Below, in pieces: positions 34,704-43,581 of a stretch of 64,000 nt of DNA. The stretch is from Frigoribacterium sp. PhB116. Lineage in GTDB: Bacteria; Actinomycetota; Actinomycetes; Actinomycetales; Microbacteriaceae. The position numbers and the translations under genes are program-made. A model generated the notes under the pieces. That model saw only the letters and a list, made by a program, of their open reading frames with translations. It made no database searches and was not told the origin of the DNA. How positions within the stretch are numbered: position 1 is the first letter of the stretch; the number at the start of each line of letters is the position of its first letter. The DNA lies in assembly GCF_004364285.1 (NCBI RefSeq), contig NZ_SOBE01000003.1, positions 62,001 through 126,000 on the forward strand. Direction: 5' to 3'.

Positions 34704-36063
34704 GTCGTTCTCCCTCGTCGCTTGCCTGTCGGTCGGTCGCAGAGTACCCCGGCCGCACAGGAGGAACACCGGACGCTCTCACTCGATTCGCGACCGTGAG
34801 GAGGAGAGCCACGACCGTGGAGACACTGGCCACGGTCCACCAGAGGACGTCGATCCACGGAGCCACGAGACCACCGACGATGCTGCCCGCCATCGCGAAG
34901 AGCCCAAGGGCGAAAGCGACGTTGACGGAACGGAGCGGGCTCAGCATCCAGGACGAGAGAGAGCTCTCCCTGCGTGCGGCTGCCAGACCGATCAACAACG
35001 CCGGCGCGGCCAGCATGAGCGCGGAGCCTCCGTTCTCGCTGTCTCGGAGGACGGACGCGGCGCCTGGCAAGGCGACGGCGAAGACCGAGATGGCCGAAGT
35101 CACCAGAGCCGCCGCCCATGTCAGTCGCCATGCCCCCCGACGTCGGACCCGGAGTTCGACCTCGGCCGTCGACGCGTGACCTGTCTCGAATCGACCGTGC
35201 GCATGTGCCACGGCTTCGCCGCCCACGTCGCGTGCCGTGGGGGAGGCACCCCCGAGAAGAGTGAGAGCCACGCAGTCGAGTTCGGGCGGCGTGCGGAACT
35301 CGAGATGGTAGGACTCAGCGTCAGAGGCGTTCATCATGGGCACGGTGAGCGTCGCCGTCGTGAGACCGAACGCGACGAGCGGGCGAGCGAGCCGCGTCAG
35401 CGGGGACGTGTCGACGGGCGGCCGGACCTCCCAGTGGAACGAGAACTTGAGGATCTGGCGTCGCCCCAGGTGCGCAGCCGGCACCAGAGCGACCAGCAGG
35501 AAGCTGCGTCCGAGGTCGCGGAGCAGGTCGCCCAGTTCGACACTCAGCTGATGACCGCGCCACAGCTGCTCGCCCGCCCAGGTGCCGTCCTCGGCAAGCG
35601 GCTCGATGGCAGCCTCGAGACGCGGGCCCTCAGGGCCGACGATGGCTCGGAGTGCACGGTTGACTGCCGAGCTGGTGGCGATGCCCTCGCGACCCAGAGC
35701 CCAGGTGAGGACTGAGAAAGCGATCGCCTGCCCGTCGTTCATCGTGAGCAGGGGCAGCGCGCGCCCGTCACTGCCCGTCGCGTCGAGGTGTCGCATCGGT
35801 CCTTTCGCGACCATCGCCAGAGGCACGATCGCGTCCCCCTCTACTCTGCTGAGGCGTCGCTTTCGCTCGCGAGGCTCGTAGGCGAGCCGTGCGTCAGGTG
35901 GTGGCGTGCAGTCGATCGAGTGGCGGATGCGCCCCCGATCGCCGTCGAGGGGCTGGACGCTCTCGACCCGTCGGTGCACCCATTCCCGCCATCTCATCAC
36001 AGCGTCGAGGACCACCTCGCCCGTCTCGCTCCCGAACCTGTTCGCCGCGCCCGCGCCGTCCAT
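34690..36063 (-). CDS. Unrecognised membrane protein in lower-GC DNA
   Basis: A 457-residue protein. The first 290 or so residues look soluble and mixed alpha/beta, with LVALVPAAHLGRRQILKFSFHW as the most hydrophobic stretch. The last third has about four membrane segments in two pairs. No enzyme motif recognised. ATG at 36063 is chosen for the AGGGGAGAG 6-8 bases upstream; ATGs at 36087 and 36108 lack this. Codon use is more relaxed than in neighbours and several A/T third positions occur. This suggests an acquired gene between acs and the nitroreductase. Confidence 0.65.
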   Translation of the reverse strand: MDGAGAANRFGSETGEVVLDAVMRWREWVHRRVESVQPLDGDRGRIRHSIDCTPPPDARLAYEPRERKRRLSRVEGDAIVPLAMVAKGPMRHLDATGSDGRALPLLTMNDGQAIAFSVLTWALGREGIATSSAVNRALRAIVGPEGPRLEAAIEPLAEDGTWAGEQLWRGHQLSVELGDLLRDLGRSFLLVALVPAAHLGRRQILKFSFHWEVRPPVDTSPLTRLARPLVAFGLTTATLTVPMMNASDAESYHLEFRTPPELDCVALTLLGGASPTARDVGGEAVAHAHGRFETGHASTAEVELRVRRRGAWRLTWAAALVTSAISVFAVALPGAASVLRDSENGGSALMLAAPALLIGLAAARRESSLSSWMLSPLRSVNVAFALGLFAMAGSIVGGLVAPWIDVLWWTVASVSTVVALLLTVANRVRASGVPPVRPGYSATDRQASDEGERHVRS

Positions 36064-36214
36064 GTCTCTCCCCTCGTGAGTCCTCATCTTGGCGGCGACC
36101 ACCGACACGGGAGCACCGCGGGCCGGGAATCTTGCGTGCAGGGCAACGGTTCACCCCAGCGGCCCGACGTCGCGCCGGCCGTCCCCTCACCACCACCACG
36201 AAAGCCGGTTCACC

Positions 36215-36823
36215 GTGTCGATCTCCGAGACCACCTCCGCAGCCCCCTCCACCGTCCGCACCGCCGAGACCAGCGTGCCGATCGTCGACCTGCTCGACGA
36301 GCGCTGGAGCCCCCGCTCGTTCGACCCGACGGCGACGATCAGCGACGCGCAGCTCGACGCCCTGCTCGAGGCCGCCCGCTGGGCTCCCTCGGCGCAGAAC
36401 CACCAGCCCCGCCGCTTCGTCGTCGCCCACCGCGGCACGGAGACCTTCGACACGATCGTCGGCGCCCTCCTCAGCTTCAACGCGATGTGGGCCGGCAACG
36501 CCTCCGCGCTGGTCGTCGCGCTGGCCGAGACCTCGACCGTCGAGGGCGACGACCGTCCGACCGCCGAGTACGACCTGGGCCAGGCCGTCGCGCACCTCAG
36601 CGTCCAGGCGCACGCGGAGGGCTTCCACACGCACCAGATGGCCGGCGTCGAGTGGGACAAGCTCGTGGCGGCGTTCGACCTGCCCGCGAACCTGAAGCCG
36701 GTCACCGTGACCGCCGTCGGCGTCGTCGACGAGGCCGACAAGCTGATCGAGGCGCTGGCCGAGCGCGAGACCGCGCCGCGCGTCCGCCTGTCGCTCGACG
36801 AGCTCGTGCTGCGCCGCGACTAG
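36215..36823 (+). CDS. Nitroreductase-family flavoprotein
   Basis: A 202-residue FMN-dependent NAD(P)H oxidoreductase. It has ERWSPRSFDPTATIS with the FMN-phosphate-binding Arg and ARWAPSAQNHQPRRFVV with the conserved Ser and Asn of FMN binding. QAVAHLSVQAHAEGFHTHQMAGVEWDK is the dimer-core helix. Members reduce nitroaromatics, quinones or other electrophiles; the physiological substrate is unknown. GTG at 36215 is the first start consistent with the family length. A strong terminator follows. Confidence 0.85.
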   Translation: MSISETTSAAPSTVRTAETSVPIVDLLDERWSPRSFDPTATISDAQLDALLEAARWAPSAQNHQPRRFVVAHRGTETFDTIVGALLSFNAMWAGNASALVVALAETSTVEGDDRPTAEYDLGQAVAHLSVQAHAEGFHTHQMAGVEWDKLVAAFDLPANLKPVTVTAVGVVDEADKLIEALAERETAPRVRLSLDELVLRRD

Positions 36824-36873
36824 CCCCCCGCTGCGGCCGCTGGCGCTGCCGCTGCCCGCGCACTGCCCGTCCT

Positions 36874-36939
36874 GACCCCTCGGACCCGCGCGCACCCCTC
36901 GGCGCGAGCGAGGGCGTGCGCGGGTCCGAGGGGTCTTTT
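36874..36939 (+). terminator. Rho-independent terminator after the nitroreductase gene
   Basis: Perfect 18-bp stem (36874-36891 with 36918-36935) followed directly by TTTT. Confidence 0.9.
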
Positions 36940-37103
36940 CGTGATGCGTCCGCGCAGGTCATCCGCACGGGCGACGGCGCAGGAGGCGCGGGTCATCCTG
37001 CAGGACCGCACCCGCGCCACCGGCGACGGACGACCGAGGAGGCGCAGCTCCGTAGCGTCGAGGACGGGCCGGTGGACGCCGGTCGCGCACGCGAGGAGAC
37101 AGC

Positions 37104-38237
37104 ATGACCGACGACCGCACACCTGCCGAGGGCACCGACGACGCCGACCGACACGCGACCGAGGAGCTCGGCCGCTCCGCACCTGACGCACCCCTCGCCC
37201 CGCCGGCGCAGTCCGCCCAGCCCGCAGGGCCGGCGCAGCCCGCAGGACCGGCCCAGCCCGCAGAGCCGGCGCAGCCCGCAGGACCGGCGCAGCCCGCAGG
37301 ACCGGCGCAGCCGCCGGCCCTCAGCGGCGCGAGCGGCTGGGCGATCGCGGCCCTCGTCGTCGGCATCGGCGCGTTCCTCGTCGGGCTCGTGCCCGTGGTC
37401 GGCCTGCTGGTCGCGCTGGTCGGCGTCGCCCTCGGGGTCGTCGCGCTGGTGCGCCGTCGTCGGGCGCAGTCGGGTCTCGGCCTGGGGGTCACCGGCCTGG
37501 CGCTGTCGGGTCTCGCCGCCGTGACGAACGTCGCCGTGGTGGCCGTGCTCGTCGTGGCCGTGCCCGTCGGGGCCCGCCTCGCGGACGAGGCCGCGAGCAG
37601 CTGGTACGGCGGGGACACCGGGCAGGGCCTCGACGGCGACCCGTACGGCCCCGGCCAGGGCGACGGGTACGACGACGGCGACGGTGCCGCCGACCCCGCC
37701 GCCGTGACGACCCCGTGCTGGTCGTTCTCGCTCCCCGACGACGCCCGGGTGTCCGGAGACGACAGCGACGCCGACGCCTGCGCCACGTCCTTCGGCGTGG
37801 CCGACGACACCGCCGTCACGCCCGTGCAGGTCGTGACCGTGCCCGCCGCCGTCACCGCGGGCCTCGTCCCCGCGACGAGCACCGACCGTGTCGCCGACGC
37901 CGTCGCCGCCCTGCGTCCGAGCTGGCTGCCCGGCGTCGGCACGGTCGTCGGCGCGCCCGAGCAGACCACGCTCGACGGCCAGCCCGCCGCCCTCGTCCGG
38001 CTCGCGACCGGGGACGATCTCGGCACGCCCGCCGCCGTGGTCGTCGCGTGGTCCCCCGCGGACGCGACCGGCACCTCCTCGCTCACCCTCGTGACCGTCG
38101 GACCGGACACGGACACGGACACGGACACGGACCTCGGCTACGGCTCGGCCGGCGGCGCGTCCGCCGCCGCTCGCGCCGCAGCGACCGAGCGCACGCTCAC
38201 GAGCCTCACCGGCACCTGGGACTGGGCCGGCCGCTGA
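37104..38237 (+). CDS. DUF4190-like membrane protein with AQPAGP repeats
   Basis: A 377-residue protein. An acidic N-terminus leads to an Ala/Gln/Pro/Gly stretch with five AQPAGP-type hexapeptides (37215-37304). Two long hydrophobic regions flank an RRRRAQSGLG loop (about residues 75-155), the layout of DUF4190 proteins. A soluble, probably extracellular C-terminal domain has a Cys pair (TTPCWSF...DACATSF), a TDTDTDTD stretch and WDWAGR at the end. Function unknown, perhaps envelope-related. GAGGAGA 6 bases before the ATG is a good ribosome-binding site. Confidence 0.7.
   Translation: MTDDRTPAEGTDDADRHATEELGRSAPDAPLAPPAQSAQPAGPAQPAGPAQPAEPAQPAGPAQPAGPAQPPALSGASGWAIAALVVGIGAFLVGLVPVVGLLVALVGVALGVVALVRRRRAQSGLGLGVTGLALSGLAAVTNVAVVAVLVVAVPVGARLADEAASSWYGGDTGQGLDGDPYGPGQGDGYDDGDGAADPAAVTTPCWSFSLPDDARVSGDDSDADACATSFGVADDTAVTPVQVVTVPAAVTAGLVPATSTDRVADAVAALRPSWLPGVGTVVGAPEQTTLDGQPAALVRLATGDDLGTPAAVVVAWSPADATGTSSLTLVTVGPDTDTDTDTDLGYGSAGGASAAARAAATERTLTSLTGTWDWAGR
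37215..37304. repeat. 18-bp tandem repeat, five units, encoding AQPAGP
   Basis: In-frame units of gcgcagcccgcaggaccg type; the third encodes AQPAEP. Same period as the PSAEPT repeat at the window start. Confidence 0.8.
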
Positions 38238-38355
38238 GCCGCCCCGCCGCCGACACGAGACCGGGCCGGCCGCCGACCCGGCCGGGGCGCGCACCGCACG
38301 CGCACCTCCTCGTCCCCTGATGGCGCAGGAGGCGCGGGTGCGGTTGGCTGGGACC

Positions 38356-39153
38356 ATGTCGATCTCCTCCACGGCCGCGAAGGCCGACCTGCTCCGCTCG
38401 CTGCACGTGCCCGGCGACCCGCTCGTGGTCACCAACGTGTGGGACAGCATCACTGCCCGCGTCGTCGCGGGCGCCCCGGGGGTCAGGGCCCTCGCCACCG
38501 CGTCGCACTCGATCAGCGAGGCCCACGGCGTCGAGGACGGCGAGGGGCTCGACGTCGACCAGATGCTCGACGCGGTCCGGCTCGTGATCCGAGCGGTCGA
38601 CCTGCCCGTCTCCGTCGACTTCGAGAAGGCCTACGCGACCGACGCGGCCGGCACGCTCGACAACGTGTGGCGCCTGATCGAGGAGGGCGCCGCCGGCCTC
38701 AACCTCGAGGACAGCACGGGCAAGTCCAAGACGGAGCTCTACGACATCGACACCCAGGTGTCCAAGGTCGCGGCCGCCCGTCAGGCCGGCGACCGCGCCG
38801 GCGTGCCGATCGTCATCAACGCCCGAGTGGACGCGCTGGCCGGCGACCCCTCGCTCTTCGACGACGCCGTCCTTCGTGCGAACGCCTACCTCGACGCCGG
38901 TGCCGACTGCGCGTTCGTGCTCGGCCTGGGCACGGAGGACCTGGTCGCACGGGCACTCGACGAGATCCACGGCAAGGTCAGCGTCATCTCGGGGCCGGAC
39001 TCGGTGCCGCTCGCGCGCCTCGCCGAGCTCGGCGTCTCGCGGGTCAGCTTCGGCCCGATGACGATGGGCCTGACCCTGTCGCACCTGCGCGACGCCGCCG
39101 AGCAGCTCACCGCCCGCGGCGACTACCCCCGCGAGCTCGGCTTCAGCTTCTAG
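38356..39153 (+). CDS. Isocitrate lyase/PEP mutase superfamily enzyme
   Basis: A 265-residue TIM-barrel enzyme. VTNVWDSITARVVA matches the substrate-loop start, and DLPVSVDFEKAYA places metal-binding Asp/Glu residues. GAAGLNLEDSTG is the conserved GxxGxxxED block and IVINARVDAL the strand with catalytic Arg. The cysteine signature of true isocitrate lyase is absent, so it is more likely a lyase on another 2-hydroxy or phosphono/carboxy substrate. TTGGCT lies 6 bases before the ATG. A perfect bidirectional terminator follows. Confidence 0.83.
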   Translation: MSISSTAAKADLLRSLHVPGDPLVVTNVWDSITARVVAGAPGVRALATASHSISEAHGVEDGEGLDVDQMLDAVRLVIRAVDLPVSVDFEKAYATDAAGTLDNVWRLIEEGAAGLNLEDSTGKSKTELYDIDTQVSKVAAARQAGDRAGVPIVINARVDALAGDPSLFDDAVLRANAYLDAGADCAFVLGLGTEDLVARALDEIHGKVSVISGPDSVPLARLAELGVSRVSFGPMTMGLTLSHLRDAAEQLTARGDYPRELGFSF

Positions 39154-39187
39154 CCGGCAGCCGGCAGCCGGCAGCCGGCAGCCGGCA
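39153..39187. repeat. Five perfect copies of 7-bp GCCGGCA
   Basis: A microsatellite starting at the last base of the stop codon of the PEP mutase-like gene. Confidence 0.9.
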
Positions 39188-39295
39188 GCGCGCGCCGCCG
39201 GCGGGCGGGTTCGTCGCCGCCGGGCCGTCGCGACGGACCGTGCACGACGGACTCGCCCGCTCTCGCCCGTCGACAGGACGCGGCACACGCACGCA

Positions 39296-39329
39296 CGAGG
39301 CCCCGACGACTCACGTCGTCGGGGCCTCG
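39296..39329. terminator. Bidirectional terminator between convergent genes
   Basis: Perfect 15-bp stem (39296-39310 with 39315-39329) and a 4-base loop, 20 bp from the stop of the yihY gene. Confidence 0.85.
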
Positions 39330-39349
39330 TCTGTGTGCGGACACCAGGC

Positions 39350-40594
39350 TCAGTCGCGATCCTTCGCGGCCGCCTTCGCCTCGGCCTTGTCGGCCTTGCG
39401 CTTCGCCTTGGCCTCGGCCTTCGCCGTGTCGTCGGCGGCGTCGTCCTCCGCCTTGGCCCGGTCGAGGTCGTCGGAGTCGGCGTCCGCGTGGTCGTCGCCT
39501 CGACGGCCGTTCCCCTCGCGCTCCTCCTCCGCCTCCTGCCGCTCGATCGACTCGGCGGCGGCCTGGCGCAGGCGCATGCCGTCGAGCTCGTCCTGGGCGG
39601 CGACGGCCTGCTTCTTGTCGCTCTGGGCGGTGTCGCGAGGCGGCAGCAGGATGTCCTTCTCGGCCTTCATGCCGGCCTGCAGCTCGCGGCCGCGCTCGAT
39701 CTCGGCGTCGAACTCGGCGCCGAAGAGCAACGCGAGGTTCGTGATCCAGAGCCAGAGCAGGAACACGATGACGGCACCGAGCGAGCCGTACGTCTTGTTG
39801 TAGTTGGAGAAGTTGGCCACGTAGAAGCCGAAGCCGACGCTCGCGATCATCCAGATGAGGATGGCGAGGAGCGAGCCCAAGCTCATCCAGCGGAACTTCG
39901 GCTGCTTCACGTTGGGCGAGAAGTAGAAGAGCACAGCGACGACCACCACCACGATGACCAGCAGCACGGGCCACTTGACGATGCCCCAGACGAAGACGGC
40001 GGTCGAGCCGAGGCCGATCACGTCACCGACGGTCTCGGCGACGTCGCCGCTCAGCACGAGGATCAGCCCCGCGACGACGATCAGCACCACGGTGAAGGCC
40101 GTGATGGCGAGCATGGTCGGACGGAGCTTCCAGATCGGACGCCCCTCGTCGATGTTGTAGATCCGGTTCATGGCGCGGCCGAAGCCGCCCACGTAGCCGG
40201 ACGCCGACCAGAGGGCGCCGAGCACACCGGCGACGAAGGCGAACCCCGCGGCCTGCGAGCCGATCAGCTCCTGGATGGGACCGCGCAGGGTCTGGGCGAT
40301 CGAGTCGCTGCCGAGCTGCGAGAGCAGCTGCAGGACGGCGTCGGTCGTCGGCCCGGCCTGGCCGAAGATGCCGAGCAACGAGACCACGGCGAGCAGGCCG
40401 GGGAAGATCGCGAGCACGGCGTAGTACGTCAGCGAGGCGGCGAGGTCGGTGCACTGGTCGGAGCCGAACTCGCGCAGGGTCTTCTTGAGGACGTAGCCCC
40501 ACGACCGCTTGTGCAGGTCGTCGGGGCTGTCGGGCTTGCGCGCGTCGTCCGGGTCGGGTGCGGTCTGCTCTCGGGTGGAGCTGCTCTGCGCCAT
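39350..40594 (-). CDS. YihY/BrkB-family membrane protein
   Basis: A 414-residue membrane protein with about six hydrophobic segments. The family signature DLAASLTYYAVLAIFPGLLAVVSLLGIFG is near the N-terminus, with SASGYVGGFGRAMNRIYN and YGSLGAVIVFLLWLWI later. A long charged C-terminal tail is Lys/Glu/Ala-rich. Once called ribonuclease BN, now regarded as a membrane protein of unclear function. It follows the DUF3618/holin-like/YtxH-like genes on the same strand after 143 bp. Confidence 0.88.
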   Translation of the reverse strand: MAQSSSTREQTAPDPDDARKPDSPDDLHKRSWGYVLKKTLREFGSDQCTDLAASLTYYAVLAIFPGLLAVVSLLGIFGQAGPTTDAVLQLLSQLGSDSIAQTLRGPIQELIGSQAAGFAFVAGVLGALWSASGYVGGFGRAMNRIYNIDEGRPIWKLRPTMLAITAFTVVLIVVAGLILVLSGDVAETVGDVIGLGSTAVFVWGIVKWPVLLVIVVVVVAVLFYFSPNVKQPKFRWMSLGSLLAILIWMIASVGFGFYVANFSNYNKTYGSLGAVIVFLLWLWITNLALLFGAEFDAEIERGRELQAGMKAEKDILLPPRDTAQSDKKQAVAAQDELDGMRLRQAAAESIERQEAEEEREGNGRRGDDHADADSDDLDRAKAEDDAADDTAKAEAKAKRKADKAEAKAAAKDRD

Positions 40595-40694
40595 GGTCGT
40601 GGTCTTCCTGTCCTGGTGGTGCTCGCCCGGCAGGTGGTGCCGAACAGGTCTGTCGTGAGGGCCGTCCGTCCTGGCCCCCGGGTGAACAGTGCGC

Positions 40695-40728
40695 CGGGAC
40701 GAGGGGGGCGTGAGCCCTCGTCGCCCCG
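40695..40728 (-). terminator. Hairpin after the DUF3618 gene
   Basis: Core ACGAGGG/CCCTCGT stem extended by CGGG/CCCG around a 3-base bulge. Weaker than the other hairpins. Confidence 0.5.
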
Positions 40729-40737
40729 ACGCTGCCG

Positions 40738-41013
40738 TCAGCGGCGGGTGATCTTGACGATGCCGGCGACGATGGCTGCCGCACCGGCGACACCGGCGGC
40801 TGCGGCCGCGACCACGGGGGCCGGGTCGTCGTCGAGGCGGCGCTTGACGCTCGCCTTGAGGCGCCGGGCGTGGGCCGGCACGCTCAGCTTGTCCTCGATG
40901 GCGTCGAGGGTCTCCTTGAACTGCTCGCGGGTGCGGGCGATGTCCAGCTCGATCTCGGGGATGCTCGCGCCCTCGCGCGGGCCGGGCTTCTGGTCGCTCT
41001 TCTCGTCGCCCAT
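40738..41013 (-). CDS. DUF3618 family protein
   Basis: A 91-residue protein with IPEIELDIARTREQFKETLDAIEDKLSV, the DUF3618 signature, then a basic stretch and one C-terminal membrane segment (PVVAAAAAGVAGAAAIVAGIVKI). Envelope-associated and of unknown function; usually found, as here, beside holin-like and YtxH-like genes. Its ATG shares one base with the stop of the upstream gene (TGATG). Confidence 0.82.
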   Translation of the reverse strand: MGDEKSDQKPGPREGASIPEIELDIARTREQFKETLDAIEDKLSVPAHARRLKASVKRRLDDDPAPVVAAAAAGVAGAAAIVAGIVKITRR

Positions 41014-41453
41014 CAGTCGCTCGTGCCCTTCGTGCTCGTGCTCTTCGTGCTGGTCCCCTTCAGCGCGGCCACGTCGGCCTTCACGCTGTCGACGGCCTGC
41101 TGCGGCACGGGCGGCACGCCCTTCTTGAGCGCCTTGACGCCCAGCAGCGCGAGCACGCCGGTGACCACCAGCAGCACGGCCGCCACTATCAGGGCAGCGA
41201 GCCACGGCGCCACCACGGTGGCGAGCCCCAACACGCCGGCGGTGATCAGCACGGCGAGGAGGAAGAAGCCGAAGAGCGCGGCGCCGACCAGCAGTCCTGC
41301 GCCGACCCCCGCCTCCTTCAGCTTGGTGACGAGCTCGGTCTTCGCGAGCTGGATCTCGCCCCTGATGAGACGGGAGATGAGCTCGGGCAGGCTGCCGAGC
41401 AGCGAGCCGAGCGACTTCTTGGTGCTCTGTTCCGGTGCCTTGAGGTCACTCAC
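41013..41453 (-). CDS. Phage holin superfamily-like membrane protein (DUF1469 type)
   Basis: A 146-residue protein with an amphipathic N-terminus (LPELISRLIRGEIQLAKTELVTKLKEAG) and two pairs of hydrophobic segments. It ends in a Lys/Thr/Ser tail with TSTKSTSTK. This matches the chromosomal holin-like family, not a phage gene; no phage genes are nearby. It overlaps the YtxH-like gene by 8 bases and DUF3618 by one base. Confidence 0.8.
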   Translation of the reverse strand: MSDLKAPEQSTKKSLGSLLGSLPELISRLIRGEIQLAKTELVTKLKEAGVGAGLLVGAALFGFFLLAVLITAGVLGLATVVAPWLAALIVAAVLLVVTGVLALLGVKALKKGVPPVPQQAVDSVKADVAALKGTSTKSTSTKGTSD

Positions 41454-41799
41454 CGACGTTCACCCCGGGCAGCTTCGCGGCGCCCTCGCTGTCGGAGCCG
41501 GCGCTCTCGGCGCGGGTCTTGGCGGAGTCAGCGACGTCGTCGGCCTTGTCCGACGCCTTCGAGGCGACGGACTTGGCCTTCGAGGCCGCGTCGCCGGCGG
41601 CGCCCTGCAGCTTCTTGCCCACGACGGGGGCGTTCTCCTTCACGAAGTCCTCGGCCTGGTGGACCGTCTTCTGCACGGAGGGGTTCTCCCACAGGCTCTC
41701 GGCCTGCGACTTGATCTTGACGTAGGCACCGCGTCCGGCACGTGCTCCCAGCACGTAGCCCACAGCTGCTCCGGCGACGAAGAGGATCTTGCCCTTCAT
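41446..41799 (-). CDS. YtxH-like small envelope protein
   Basis: A 117-residue protein with an N-terminal membrane segment ending in a Gly-rich basic motif (FVAGAAVGYVLGARAGRGAY). A long amphipathic Lys/Ala/Asp/Ser-rich helix follows, as in YtxH and LEA-like stress proteins. First gene of the four-gene envelope cluster. Confidence 0.75.
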   Translation of the reverse strand: MKGKILFVAGAAVGYVLGARAGRGAYVKIKSQAESLWENPSVQKTVHQAEDFVKENAPVVGKKLQGAAGDAASKAKSVASKASDKADDVADSAKTRAESAGSDSEGAAKLPGVNVGE

Positions 41800-41924
41800 G
41801 AGTGCTCCATTCAGTTCGAGGTCGACCGGGCCCCAGCGGCCCAGGACACCAACGCTGGCACAGACCCCCGGGCACAGACCAGATTCCCAGTACCGAGGCG
41901 CGGCCAGGGGTACAACGACGCACC

Positions 41925-43520
41925 TCAGGAGGGGCGGCGAGCGCCCCGGCTGTGGACGGCTGACAGGGACGAGGCCGAGGAGGCGGAGGTCGTGTCGGCC
42001 AGGACGGCCGCGGGGACGGCGACGGCGACGGACCGCACCCGTCGCGACCACCAGCGGGGCGGGAGCTCACGGCCCCATGCGGCGAGCGCCTCCTCGACCA
42101 GGCGCAGCACGCACCAGCCGAAGAGCCCGACCAGCAGCACGTTGCGCGCACCGAGCACCGCCACGGCGACCGGGTCCAGGTCGATCAACGGCAGGTAGAG
42201 CACCGGGAACACCAGCGTCGTCAGCCCGGCTGCCCACGCCACGATCCTCGCCGGGGCGCGGAACGCGGCGGCGTCCGCCCACAGGCCCGCCGCGACGACC
42301 GGCGCGATCCACAGGACGTACTGGGGCGACCCGACCTTGTTGAAGACGATCAGCGTGATCGCCAGGGTCAGGGCCCCGAGCAGGACGAGGCGGGACTCGT
42401 GCCCGGCGAGGGCGGCCCCGTCGGCCCCCGCAGGCCCGGCCCCCGCAGGCTCGGCCCCCGCAGGCCCGGCCCCCGCGCTCCCGACACCCTCAGGCGCAGC
42501 GCCCGCACGCCCGGCCCGGGCGCGCCCGGCCGCCGCGACCGCCAGCAGCCCGACGAGCACGACCATCACGACGCCCATCGCCTGCGTGCTGCCGTGCACC
42601 GCCCAGGTGTCGCCCGGCCCCATCACCTCGCGGGTCGCGAGCCCGACGTTCTCGTACACGGAGGCGCCCGGCACCCCCAGCATCGCCATCCACAGCCACG
42701 GGGTCGCGAGCGGCGCCTCGAGCTGCAGCGCCCGGTCCGACTGCATCGTGACGAAGCTGTCGACCGACGACAGGCCCCCGCCGACGGCGACCACCGCGAC
42801 GACGACGAGCGTCACCCAGAGGCACGCCCGCACGACCGTCGCGCGTCCCCGGCTCGCGACCACGACGGCCGCGATGACGGCCGCCGGCCAGACCTTGACC
42901 CACGTCGCCACGGCCAGCAGTGCGCCGGCCACCCGGGGCCGCGTGCCGAGCAGGAGGAGGGCCGCGACCACGGCGGGCGCGCTGAAGGCCTCGAGCCGGA
43001 GGAACGCCACCGGGCTCAGCAGGAACAGCACGAGCAGCCACCACCACGCCGCCGGGGCGTCGACCGTGCGGCGCCCGCGGTCGGTGAGCAGCCAGAGCGA
43101 CGCGGCGTTCGCGGCCGTCACGAGGAGGAGCCAGACGAGCTGGTAGAGCGACTCCCCCAGGACGTTCGGCAGCACGACGGGCAGCAGCGCGCCGGCCGGG
43201 TAGACCCAGGCGAAGTCCATGACGGGCCAGCGGCCCTCGCTGAGGGCGCCGGTGGCCCAGGTGCGGTACAGGGGCAGGTCGCCCTCCGCGCCTCCTCGGA
43301 GCATCAGCGGCGTCAGGGCGACGAAGACGGCGGCGTGCAGGGCGGCGAAGGTCCACCAGATCGCACGGGGCTGACGGCGGAACACGCCCCAGACCCGGCG
43401 CAGGTGCCGCACGCCCTCGCGGAGACGAGCGACGGAGCCGCCGCCCCCGTCAGCACCGGGTGCGGTCCACGGGGAACGCCGGGACGAGGAGGCGGTGGTC
43501 CGGGGCGCGCGCGAGCTCAC
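41925..43520 (-). CDS. GT87-like polytopic membrane glycosyltransferase
   Basis: A 531-residue protein with at least ten hydrophobic segments. An early loop DLPLYRTWATGALSEGRWPVMDFAWVYPAGAL places acidic residues as in polyprenyl-phosphate-sugar-dependent (GT-C fold, DUF2029/GT87) mannosyl- or arabinosyltransferases. An Ala/Gly/Pro-rich linker of about 45 residues interrupts the middle. Substrate unknown; cell-wall glycan or lipoglycan is likely. GTG at 43520 is chosen because TAGCGT (43533-43528) ends 7 bases upstream. It diverges from the MarR-like gene. Confidence 0.75.
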   Translation of the reverse strand: MSSRAPRTTASSSRRSPWTAPGADGGGGSVARLREGVRHLRRVWGVFRRQPRAIWWTFAALHAAVFVALTPLMLRGGAEGDLPLYRTWATGALSEGRWPVMDFAWVYPAGALLPVVLPNVLGESLYQLVWLLLVTAANAASLWLLTDRGRRTVDAPAAWWWLLVLFLLSPVAFLRLEAFSAPAVVAALLLLGTRPRVAGALLAVATWVKVWPAAVIAAVVVASRGRATVVRACLWVTLVVVAVVAVGGGLSSVDSFVTMQSDRALQLEAPLATPWLWMAMLGVPGASVYENVGLATREVMGPGDTWAVHGSTQAMGVVMVVLVGLLAVAAAGRARAGRAGAAPEGVGSAGAGPAGAEPAGAGPAGADGAALAGHESRLVLLGALTLAITLIVFNKVGSPQYVLWIAPVVAAGLWADAAAFRAPARIVAWAAGLTTLVFPVLYLPLIDLDPVAVAVLGARNVLLVGLFGWCVLRLVEEALAAWGRELPPRWWSRRVRSVAVAVPAAVLADTTSASSASSLSAVHSRGARRPS

Positions 43521-43568
43521 CCTGCGGACGCTAGGGCGCGCACCTTTCGACAAGGTGAACGTCGGGCG

Positions 43569-43574
43569 TACGAT
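43569..43574 (+). promoter_or_regulatory. -10 box of a leaderless promoter for the MarR-like gene
   Basis: TACGAT ends 7 bases before the ATG at 43582. It overlaps the alternative ATG at 43573, which decides the start. Confidence 0.55.
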
Positions 43575-43581
43575 GCCGCGC

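Noticed and set aside
34520-35715. Rightward frames opposite the 457-residue membrane protein
   Set aside because: No ribosome-binding site, no motif, and low-complexity composition; the leftward gene has a good ribosome-binding site and membrane segments.
38356-39153. True isocitrate lyase
   Set aside because: The catalytic KKCGH-type cysteine signature is missing and the protein is much shorter than AceA.
39350-40594. Ribonuclease BN label for the YihY protein
   Set aside because: The membrane protein has no nuclease motif; the old name comes from a misassignment in the family.
41013-41453. Holin-like gene (and the one at 54886-55290) as evidence of a prophage
   Set aside because: Both belong to chromosomal holin-superfamily membrane proteins with conserved non-phage neighbours; no other phage genes occur.
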